Of a stretch of 64,000 bases of DNA, positions 24,136 through 34,658 are shown piece after piece. The stretch comes from Anagrus nilaparvatae (taxonomy: Eukaryota > Arthropoda > Insecta > Hymenoptera > Mymaridae), in assembly GCA_022575985.1 (NCBI GenBank), contig JAKSXM010000137.1, positions 22,338,001 to 22,402,000 on the forward strand, given 5' to 3'. Below the pieces are notes generated by a model that worked only from the letters and a program-made list of their open reading frames with translations, searched no databases and had not been told where the DNA came from. Numbering within the stretch: the stretch's first letter is position 1; the number at the start of each line of letters is the position of its first letter. A program made the position numbers and the translations under genes.

Positions 24136-27100
24136 GTGTGATTTACCGGGTTGGGTCCATATTAGACCATAAAGTTTTCGAATGAATTTAACAATACTGA
24201 CGCCTTGACTAAAATGCATCTTAGTAGCCAACTTTTTTTTAATTAACCAAGTCGCTGCTCGCAATGAGATTCACAAGAAAAGTTTTTGTGAATCAATCAA
24301 GCCGTTAAGAATTTTAAAATCCACCAGTCAGTTTACAAGATATTTTTCTAAATGTATCTTAGTACCATATTTTTTTATTTTTTTATAAAAAAAATTTTTT
24401 AAGAAAAAAAGAAAAACAATTGTTTTTTTAAAAATTTAACTCCATTAAAGATAATTTAAGTGATTTAAAAAAATATATAGTTAAAAGATGTTTTAGAGAA
24501 AATTTTTCTAGGTAAAAATTTAAATTTATATAACATGAAGACCTTTTAACAATGCTTTTACATTGTATAACAGTATTATGTTACGAAAAATAAATATAAC
24601 GTAAACATAAAATAAATTCTATTAAAAAATAAATTACACTTTTTTATTTTATTTTTAACTTGCAAAATTTTATTTTTATTACGTAAAAAATGTTTTATAA
24701 TTTAAAAAAATGAATAGTTGAAGAAAAAAAAAATAAAATGAATATACCTTTAAATATTAGTTTCAATTTTGAGTAATTGACAAAAAAGCATATAAAATGT
24801 AAGTTTTTTAGTCATACATGTAAAAAATGTATTTTAATATTTTTTATACTTTCAAAATTTTATAAAAATAAATATAAATTTTCATTTACATATAAGTAAA
24901 ATAAATATATATATACAGGATTTATGAAAGGATGCATTAAGATAATATATATAAATATATATATATATTAGCTTGAACGTGATACTTCAAAAAATTTATT
25001 TTTTTTTATAAATCCAAAGTTCAAAAAATAAATACTTACGATGGGTTAATGATTTTAAATACTCTTTTAAAAGTAATTCCTAAAAACAATCCGTTTGACA
25101 CTAGCGGAATTTCGCTTGTGGCTAACGGAATTTTTTTTTGCTTAAAGGATTGCAAATGAACAGAAACGTAAAAATTTTTTTTTTTAATTTATTTTAGTCA
25201 TTTAAAATATGGTACGTATAGTGTGTACTAATTGAACATTTACTGATTTTTGCTAAATTACCGAAAAAAATCGAAAATTCACAATTTTCAAGTATTTTTT
25301 GTTATGTAATTTAATGGGAGTTATACTTTTAACAGCCTAATTCAAAGTAAGAGTTTATTAAAAAATTTTCTGTATCACAAAAATCATCAATAATGGATAG
25401 TTTCATTAAAAAATCATAAAATCATAATAATTAAATTTTCAGGATTTCGAATTTTTGGTGCTTAAAGTAACTAAAAATATAAAAATGTAAACAAATTTTA
25501 ATCCAGACTAATATGTATATCCATAAAGTATTAAATGTCAAAAGCAGCTTAAATATAACCCAACTTTGTACATTTTCTGGAATATGTATATACGAACGAC
25601 TGAACTAAAATTGACTAATACTACTTATAATACAAGATTTTATTTAACTCCACAATCTATGCTTTATTGTTTTATTTTAATGAGCAAAATATGGTATTTT
25701 AATAAAATATTCTAGAAATATTCTTAGAAAATTCATTAAAATAATAGTAAATTTTTAAATATTATTTTCCTTTAAAATTTTCTAGTTGAAAGTATACAAT
25801 AAACTACCTAACACGCTAGCTTGAAAATTCCCTTTAAAATGAGAATATTCCATTCTAAATATTATAAATGCGTGTATAACAGTAAACGATCCTATTAAAG
25901 TATAAAACACGCGAAAGCATTTCAAAATGAAATCCCAACTACATTTATACTTTTTTAATGCATGCTACTAATATACATATACAATTATACAAAAAGGTAC
26001 CATTATATCTGTTAAATATTTAATTGACACGAAGCAGCGTTTAATATTCTCTGAATTTCAAGAATTTATACAGAAATATTTTCCAGTTTTCAATATTTCA
26101 AAGAATATTTAACTTTGCTTTTTTAAATATTTAAAGCCAATTAAAAATTTGATTATTATGAAAAAAAATCAGAAAAAAAATAGAACTCATAACCAGTTTG
26201 TGTAAACACAACCTGAATGCATGGAAAATAATTACTTGCAGCTAATTACTGGGTGTATAATACATAAATGTTACGCAACGTTAAAATAGAATTTGCTATT
26301 TTTATAATTTGTAATTATCACCTTACTAGTTGTTAAGATTCAAAACAAAAACTATTTTGATTCCCTAATCGTGTACATATTATTCTTTGTCCCGAAATAG
26401 AAAATATTCTAAGTCCCTTAATCTGAACTATTTTAACTACCTGAACCTTTCTTATGTTAAGCCCCTAAAATGAAATTATTCTAAATCCCATTTGACCCCC
26501 CTCCCTTAAATTAAAAACAAAAATTATTTAAATATACTTTTCTTAAAACTCTAGAAAAAGTATAATTTTAACTAAAAAGTTTATATGTAATTTTTAAAAT
26601 AACATTACTTAAAACTTACATTTTAAAAATAGAAACTGCATAATACAATGCTTTAATTTTAATATATGCTCAAATAATTATTAAAAAATAAATCCATTTA
26701 TATTGTATACATATAAAAACTTTTTGTTAAATTTGCATGTTATGTATTAAAGTTTACTAGTATGTTTTATTTTATTTATAAAACACGTAAATCGTGCATA
26801 AGGAATTTTAGAAAACTCAGCTAAATGTTATACATTGGAAGTTTATGGATAATATAGAAGAGTTTCGAAGGTACTCTAACTAAATAGTCAACATTTGTCC
26901 ATTTCAGAATCATAAAGTAAAATGGCATTAGAGAAGTGTGTTATTCAACTTTTTATTTCAGCTCATATACTAATAAAACTAATAAAAATTAATTTCTAAA
27001 AGATCATAAAAAATTTTATATAAAATCTAATGTTTGTCAGTAGTTAATTTATATTATTTTTCACTGCAGATCTATAGCTCAATGAAAAAAGAAAGCCACA

Positions 27101-27329
27101 TAATGTCAGTATAATCTGCAATGTTCTCGCGTGTTTTGCCTTTTATATATAAATTTATATAACTGGCAAGACCAACGATTTCTGCATAGAAAACGGAAGG
27201 AAATAAACGAAGAGAAGGTAATATAATGAATGGTATATATATAATATATTTTTTTAATATTAGCCTGTCACTTAAAAAATAATACATTACGCGATTAGGC
27301 AAGGAAATAAAATTTCGTCCCTGCATGCA
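24136..27329. other. gene-free AT-rich tract
   Basis: AT-rich spacer with TA microsatellite patches near 24940-24970. The 'aagtccctaa' minisatellite at 26385-26510 is listed separately. An open frame at 27072-27326 on the minus strand has no recognisable domain. Confidence 0.5.
26385..26510. repeat. 'aagtccctaa' minisatellite, copy at 26.4 kb
   Basis: Loose tandem copies of a roughly 21-22 bp unit of the form TATTCTAAGTCCCTTAATCTGA end in a C-rich segment (CCCATTTGACCCCCCTCCC). The same unit and the same C-rich ending occur near 31.8-32.1 and 48.7-48.9 kb. Confidence 0.6.
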
Positions 27330-27412
27330 GGTTGCTCTGCTTGAATTTGTAATTTCTGAGAATTTGTTTGAAAGGTGCTTTACAATTCAAACAAAATTCA
27401 AGCAGAGCAACC
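27330..27412. repeat. 83-base two-tier hairpin
   Basis: An outer arm of about 18 bases, GGTTGCTCTGCTTGAATTT, is matched exactly by its complement at 27394-27412. Inside, GAATTTGTTTGAA pairs with TTCAAACAAAATTC around a loop of about 13 bases, leaving an asymmetric bulge. The size and shape recall a microRNA precursor, but a palindromic MITE relic is just as likely. Confidence 0.5.
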
Positions 27413-27915
27413 CGACATTGTAATTTTCTGAAATTCTGGAATGGGTGTTTAACTTTCATCCCTTATCGCGTATTCTATTTTTGTTTATTTTTATATTTTT
27501 GGTCAAAAACGAGTCTTCAAGTAATTAATATAATAGCCTAAGCTTTAATATTTTCATTACGTCCTATTTTCTGGCAATTCCTATTGAGGCTACAAAATTC
27601 CGAATAAATGAGATTAAATAAAATACGAGATAATTAAAAATAACTGAAATGCATACAATTACTCACGTAGAATAGATTTTAATTACTACAGAGTCTACAA
27701 GGAATAAAATGATGAAACAAATAAACGAAGCTTATATATAAACTAATATTATTATATTAATGTAGACTCCGTATACATGTTGAATGGACAACAAACAGCT
27801 CAAAGACTTACTTTGATTATATAACAATCAGGTTGGAAATAATAATGTTCGATAACAATTTAATTTAGGAAAAAAAGAAGAATTTTTAGAAGTTATTTTT
27901 CGTATTTTTTATTAT
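27413..27915. other. gene-free AT-rich tract
   Basis: No gene, RNA or inverted-repeat element recognised. Confidence 0.5.
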
Positions 27916-28918
27916 GACTCTATCGATGATTAACGAACCAAGAAATCAATTTTTGATTTTTTATCACAACATTGATAGGTGGACGATGTAATTAATCATC
28001 TATTTTTTTTTATTATGACCTATCATGTAGTATTTTAATTTGCGATTTTTGCAAATCTCTATATCAAATGTTAATTTTTAAAAATTTTAATTTACAAGAA
28101 TTTAAATTTTTAATTTATAAAATGATGTTCAGTTCAAACTACTGATCTTAAAAATAGAAGAAATTTTGGTTCCTCAATGAGGAACCTTTGTGATGGTTCA
28201 AATTTTGATTTTTGATTTTTCGGCATTTAAGCACGTTTTGGGACCTCAGGAAGCTAAAAAACCGGTTTTAAAAAAAAGTATGTGTATGTGTGTGTGTGTG
28301 TGTGTATGTAACCGGTGAAATTTCAGAACCATTATGGAATTAAGACCTAATTTTTTTTTCGAAAAATTTTTTTTTTTTTAAATCTCAAACTACTTTTTTT
28401 TTTTTTAATTTGGATGTAATACCTAATTTATTTCCATGAAAGTACTTATATTTGAAAATACAAAAAATACAAAAAACACCAAATTTTTTTTCTCTTTGGA
28501 CGTAGTACCTAAATTATTTCTATGAGAGTACTAGTTTTAGAAAGTTCGTTTATAGTAATTTTTTTGATCTGATACGGAATTTTTTCAAAATTTTTTTCTC
28601 AAAATTAAAAAAACTGCAATATTTTTTTTTTTATGCAATACTTCATTTAATTCCATAAAAGTACTTATATTTGAAAATATGGTTTTTACTCGATATTTCG
28701 AATCTGATAATTAATTTTTTGAAAATTTGTTCCAAAATTTTTGATCAATTAAAAAAAACTTTTAAAAGTTAATAGAAATGTATGTATGATTGCATGCTTG
28801 TTATCTCTGATATCTGTGGTATATTGAAGTATTAAGCTCATTGTTTGAGGAACTTTAGTGCCAGCTAGTTAGCAGGGTATTTTTTTTATTTTTTGATTCG
28901 TCAATCATCGATAGAGTC
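27916..28918. mobile_element. 1 kb element with GACTCTATCGATGATT termini and internal microsatellite
   Basis: The left end GACTCTATCGATGATTAACG and the inverse right end GACTCTATCGATGATTGACG form strong terminal inverted repeats. Just inside the left part are a GGTTCC/GGAACC hairpin, an ACCGGTT and AACCGGT pair enclosing a TG run (28278-28313), and then tandem degenerate units containing 'gacgtagtacctaa' and 'agtacttatatttgaaaat'. A divergent reverse-oriented relative lies at about 46135-46740. There is no coding frame. Confidence 0.78.
28278..28313. repeat. TG microsatellite
   Basis: An imperfect (TG)n tract interrupted by TATG lies between inverted ACCGG/CCGGT words inside the 1 kb element. 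Confidence 0.85.
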
Positions 28919-31044
28919 TTAAATTCATTAATAAGAAAAAAAGAAGAATCCTTTTATTGGAAAAACCCACAAAAAAAACTGACATTTCGGGTTGAGTAGC
29001 CAACATTCTGGGTGTCTGGACACCTATACTGAAATCCTTTTGAGTATTGTTTTTTCGATTTTAAAAAGAGAATATTTGCTTCTTTTTGGAAAATAAAAGT
29101 TAGTTATTATAAATTAAATTTTTTAAAGAAAACATACAAAGAATTGAATTTATTTGCTTTTTATAGAAAATATCAAGGGCAAAGTTTTAAGCCAAAATTT
29201 TAAAATAAAAATTTTTTTATAATAAAACAGTCAATGTATCACGAAAATTTTCAGTTTTTAATAAATTTATATCATCTTTTACAAAAAAAATTAATTAAAA
29301 AAAAAGCAATAATGTCAAATAAAATTAATTGATCTAAAAATTTGACATCATCAAGTTTTCACTAATACATTTACAATAAATTTCAATTAATCATTTTTCA
29401 TAATATTATTCACGTTTTTTTTGTATTACTTTTGAAACAATTAAAAAAAAAAAAAGTTCGGAGGTTTAATGACCCCGTGAGCACGCGTGTTACTACCGAG
29501 AAGTCATTGAGGGATCGATGGGGGTAAGCAGGAGAGGAACATGCAGTAAAAGTTACAAAAGCTTATTACCTGTGTATACATACATATATACTTATCTTAG
29601 CCGACCTAGTTTCATCTTTGTATGTAAACGTACATGTTAGGCCTATAAGCTCTCCACCTTTTTTTTTTTTGATTTGTGCCAAAGTGACAAGTATAGTTAA
29701 ATATACATATATCTGTATACTTTAGCCTGGAAGTTTATAAAAAAAACTGAATTGGATTTTTGGGATGATCACTTTTTGGGTACCGTTTAAATTTAGGTAC
29801 CTTCTACCAAAAAAATAAGAATCTCAAAGTTATTGGCTCATTTGATTTTTCTAAGAATTTGTTTTCCACGCTAAAATAAAAAATATCTTATAGTCGACTC
29901 AGAAAAAGTTTTAGTATATATTCATATTAATTAATAACTTATTTTTTTTTTTTAATGAAGCAGATATATCTACTTTTATTTTTATGACCCATGTTTACAC
30001 ACATCTCCTTGATGGCCAATATGAAATTAACTATGGCTATTATTTTATCATTGTCCAAATATATATCTTCCACAAAAAGTTATTCAACGTAAGAAATTCA
30101 AAAAATTCACCCTCTACAGAAGACTGATTCACATTTAATAGAATGGGATATTCTACAAACGTATTTAAATTTGACTGATTTATATTTGACACATTACAAA
30201 TGGAAGATAATCATTTTAAAGAATGATTGAAAAGAATTTCTCTAACCATTTCATCCTTTTTTTCAAAGCTAATGATTCTTTTTACACATAATTTGACATT
30301 TTTTTTTTATTAAAAACAAATTTCAGTACCAAAAATGAGGCTAAAATTATCTCAGTAATCTACATTTTATGATAAAAAACAAAAATTAGCTTTGACAAAA
30401 GAATGAACAAGATAAAATAATCTATATTATTATTAAATATCCCAATATACTTTCCAACATTAACATACTGTGTTGAGGCTTGAATTAGCAAATTTTGACA
30501 CAACAAATTTCTAAATTTTACAATTTAAAGTTAAAAGAATTGTAATTTTATATTCCAAAAAAGTCCCATTTTAGTTAATTATATACACATCTACTGAAAA
30601 AATGATCAATAATCATTTTAAAATGCAATCAAAAAAACAGTTAACCAAATTTTAAGTAGAGAATTTACCCATATAACAAATCATGCGTTTATAACAAAAT
30701 TGCCCTTATTTTATTAATCCAAAAAAATATAATCTATAAAATTCATACATATATATTTATATATATATTATAGATATAGTTCATCGATGCTATCAATAAT
30801 TGAATTCTTATATGATATAAGCCTGATAATTACATAAAATCAATAATAGATAAAATGACAAATAATTTATTGCTTGGTTAATGTTTCGCTAATGTTCTGT
30901 TAGAATATGTATGGCAGACCTAATTTCTAGATTATATATTTACAAACCTTTGGTTTTTGTTAAATAAATATAACTGAATTACCAAATTTCTAATTTCATT
31001 TTAAATATTAAATATTAATTAAGAAGAATTATTAAACACTAATA
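28919..31044. other. gene-free tract with one GC-richer patch
   Basis: AT-rich spacer except for 29458-29545, which is markedly GC-richer (listed separately). No supported coding exon. Confidence 0.5.
29458..29545 (+). promoter_or_regulatory. isolated GC-richer patch with donor-like site
   Basis: After a long A-run the sequence becomes GC-rich (GACCCCGTGAGCACGCGTGT) for about 80 bases. It contains a 22-codon open stretch ending just before GGGGTAAGC, whose GTAAGC at 29524 resembles a splice donor. No acceptor or start codon precedes it. It could be a non-coding first exon or a decayed element. Confidence 0.25.
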
Positions 31045-31754
31045 AAGAATTTCGACTTTTTTTTCATAAATAATCAATATTTCACCCTTAAAATAGCTAA
31101 AACTACCCCTAAAAGGGATGCACTTTGAGCATCCAGGATATGCCCATATAGGTTTTTTGGGTCACCAATCAAGAATTTCAACTTCTTTTTGATAAATAAT
31201 TAAATTTTCACCTCTAATTTGACTTAAACTACCCTCTAAAAGGGGGTGTTTTTGCTATTTTCGTACTTGGAGCATCCAGGATATGCCCATGTAGGTTATT
31301 TGGGTAACTAATCAAGAATTTCGACTTCTTTTTCATAAATAGTAAATATTTTACCCTTAAAATAACTAAAACTATCCCTAAAAAGTGTGTTTTTGATATT
31401 TTTGAACTTTGAACGTCCAGGATATGTCCATATAGGGGTTTTTTGGGTCGCTATTCAATAATTTCTACTCCTTTTTTCTGGTGAAATATTGATTATTTAT
31501 GAAAAAGAAGTCAAAATTCTTGATTAGTGATCCAAAAAACCTATATGGGCATATCCTGGATGTTCAAAGTGCGAAAATAGCAAAAACACCCCTTTTAGGG
31601 GTAGTTTTTGCAAATTTAAGGATGAAGCCCCCATTTCTTTACGAAATGACCCCGGTTTTCGTGTTCAGCGACCCAAAAAACCTATAATAGAGCAAATTTC
31701 GTGTTCGCCAGTGAAAATACAACCCCCCTCCACCCCCGTATTTTGACTGGAGTA
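31045..31754. mobile_element. CTCCAGTC-family fold-back element, copy 4 (left end lost)
   Basis: Three left-oriented modules carry GGGTCAC/GGGTAAC/GGGTCGC at 31159, 31302 and 31445, exactly 143 bp apart. The sequence then flips near 31480, and right-oriented motifs follow at 31528 and 31669 (141 bp). The right terminus GTATTTTGACTGGAGTA is intact and carries the usual C-runs. The left end starts abruptly within a module. An open frame at 31499-31687 is a by-product of the repeat. Confidence 0.85.
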
Positions 31755-31764
31755 AAAGCTAAAT

Positions 31765-32090
31765 TATATTCTAAGTCCCTAAACCTGGATTATTCCAAGT
31801 ACCTAAATAAAATCATTCTAAGTTTCTAAGCCTGAATTATTCTAAGTCTCTAAATCAAAATTATTCTACGTCCCTAAACCTGAATTAATTTAAGCCCGCA
31901 AATCAAAATTATTCTACGTCCCTAAACTCAGATTATTCCAAGTCCCTAAATCGAAATTATTTTAAGTCCTTAAACCTAAATTATTCTAAGTCTCAAAATT
32001 GAAATTATTCTAAGTCCCATTTAACCCCCCCTCTTAAATCGAACAAATTTGACCCCCCCCCCTTAATTTTCACGTTCTTGAAATATCCCC
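31765..32090. repeat. 'aagtccctaa' minisatellite, longest copy
   Basis: About eleven degenerate tandem copies of a 21-22 bp unit, ATTATTCTAAGTCCCTAAAT or its CCTAAACCTG variant, are followed by two C-rich blocks. It starts within about 12 bp of the intact right end of the preceding fold-back element. Confidence 0.75.
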
Positions 32091-32626
32091 TACATATAAA
32101 CGTGTTCCATGTTAAAATCTGTTCTTAATTTGTAAAAACGGATAATTGAAAACCAGTTTTGAAATTTTGGCAGTTTTGTTGAATACGGGGATCATTTTCC
32201 GAAAAAATCCGTTCCACGGTTTTTTTTTTTGGAGAACGGATTCGTTCAAAAATTATCCGGTTACGGAAGATTTTTGAGACGAGAAAAGTCACCAAACCCA
32301 ACCATTTCTAACTTGTCCGTCGGCAACAAGAACTACGTGCCAAAATCGCCAATTTTGAACGTCTGTACTCAACATTCACAAAAAAATTTTGTAATAGACG
32401 TCGTGGTACTGATGCTACTATCATTTCTGTCCAAAAATCTGGTTTAGCGTTGCAGAATACCATTGTTTGGTTGGTCTGTATCATCATTTAAAAACAAATT
32501 TTGTCAAAGAAAAATCGTATTTGATGATAATTGGCCATTAATTTTCCAAATCAGTTTATTCTATTCAGCTTCACCTTGGGTGATAATTAAAGTTCAATTT
32601 GGGACACTCTTTTCATTCTAAAAAAT
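32091..32626. other. gene-free tract
   Basis: A more mixed composition than average around 32180-32460, with an open frame at 32229-32447 that shows no domain. It may be a decayed repeat. Nothing firm can be assigned. Confidence 0.4.
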
Positions 32627-33112
32627 AGTATAGGCCTGGAGCATGGTTTTATTTGCGATTTTTTTTGAAAGCATGTCAATGGAATTTCTCGACGGTAATA
32701 GGTGAGAAAAATGGTAATATATTAAAAATTTTAACAAAAAATGGCAAAAAAACGTTAAAAATTACCTAAAATGGGCAGTTACGCAAAATTGGACCACGTT
32801 AGGTCAAAACGGATTTCGGATTTTGTACCATTTTTTTTTATGTGAGTAGATATGATAATTAGGTATAGAGACCCAATAAACATTCGTGTAGTGTGAGAAA
32901 AATGGTAATATATTAAAAAATTTAACAAAAAATAGCAAAAAAACGTTAAAAATGACCTAAAATGGGCAGTTATGCAAAATTGGACCACGTTAGGTCAAAA
33001 CGGACTTCGGATTTGGAATCAGCTACCTCAAAAACTAAAATTACCGTCAAAAAATTCCATGGACATGCTTTCAAAAAAAATCGCAAATAAAACCATGCTC
33101 CAGGCCTATACT
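32627..33112. mobile_element. 486 bp element with ~75 bp terminal inverted repeats and internal duplication
   Basis: The left end AGTATAGGCCTGGAGCATGG and the inverse right end match almost perfectly over roughly 75 bases. Inside, a segment of about 122 bp beginning GTGAGAAAAATGGTAATATA at 32702 recurs in direct orientation at 32893 with few differences, separated by about 68 bp. A-runs flank both ends, a possible AAAAA target duplication. The open frame on the minus strand at 32779-32988 only spans the duplicated units. Confidence 0.85.
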
Positions 33113-34658
33113 AAAAACCAATATTTTAGGATTAGTTAATGAGAAGGTTACAGAAATTTTGTAACCCAGAAATTAATCTTACATAAATCTCAAAGATTAT
33201 TCATGAATCACAGAGAAATGGAAATAAATTTTCAAGAATATTTGAAACATCAAGGGTTGGGTAACAAAGAAATGTTTTACGTCAATCAAAATTTTCACAG
33301 AAATTTTTTTTCAGTGTATTTATATATTATCTATTGTATATCTTTTTGAGCTGCGAATTTCAATTCAAAGTAATACGCGCTCTCGAAGCTATGAGAATAT
33401 AGAAAAAATTCAAAAGAAATAAAACATTTTAACAAAGACTTCAAAGAATAGGTACTGATATAGATGAATAGATGTATTTACATGAAATTTTTTTTTTTTA
33501 ATGAAATATTTTCAATTACTTTGCCTATTGATTTTATCGAAACTGCTTTCAAATGGAAAGGATATTTTTAAATGCTGTCACACATTTAGAGATTTGAAAA
33601 ATTAGGACTTTTCTTTAGAAAATTTGAAATTACTTATGCTAATTAGTAATATTTTTTTTTTATGTTTTCCAAATATAAGGCTTAATAAAATGATCTAAAA
33701 GATAGATTATATATTCAACACAGTTAGCTATTTTTATTGAATATAATAAATCGTAGCAAAATCAGTTACCAGAAGCTACCATCACGTATCATGAGGATAT
33801 TTTGAGTCTCCTTTGGCTCGTGGTTATTTCAAAATCCATTTATCTTATAATAATGTGTTAAAAGCAACAAAAAAAAAATTAAAATCATTAGAATAATACT
33901 TAATAATAATAAAAATTTCAATAAATTTAATTTTTAATATTTTTATTAAATTACTACATGCATCTTTTTATAAAAAACATGCTTTTTATGTTACATTATA
34001 ATTTTATGATTTCTCAATTGTGTAACTCTGGAATTTAGAAATATAACAATTTAATAAATTTATGTAGTTTAAATTTATATAAGATCTATTTTCTTTATTA
34101 TTCAAAAATTTAAAAATATATTTAAAAAGCTATCTCAGACAAAAAAAAAAATATGTGTATATGTATAAATTAAAATTTTAATGTATATAAATATAAATTA
34201 TATTACAATTTCTCTTATTGGTCTTTTGTACAATTTTTTAGTCATGATGAAATTTTAATATTCAGTTTGCAACTTTAACGTTCAACGTTATAAATAAATA
34301 TAAAAAAATCAATAAAAATTAAATAATATTAAAGTAAAATTATCAATGGCAAACTAATAAATTAATCAATTTCAATTTTATAAAGTTTAATTAATGTGCT
34401 TAAATAAATATTTATTAAAAAACTCTTTCAAAACACTTTTTAACTTTATGTATGTATAAATTTCATACTAACTATTAATTTATGTTGACCAAATTTAGAG
34501 TTCTAAGATCTATCACTTAAATGAAGATTTGATATCATTATTAATACTTATAACTGTAAATAGGATTCTAAGAAGGCATAGCTTCTCTTACTATTTAAGA
34601 AAAACTAGATATATATAATATATATATTTTTCATATCACACTCTAATTATCACGATAT
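33113..34658. other. 3' flank of the Kintoun gene
   Basis: AT-rich spacer. On the minus strand an AATAAA polyadenylation hexamer lies at 34411-34416, about 245 bp past the Kintoun stop codon. No other feature recognised. Confidence 0.45.

Noticed and set aside
27072..27326. 84-codon frame on the minus strand
   Set aside because: Hydrophobic but with no signal, domain or family resemblance and no upstream context; treated as chance.
32779..32988. 69-codon minus-strand frame
   Set aside because: Lies across the duplicated internal units of a mobile element; not a gene.
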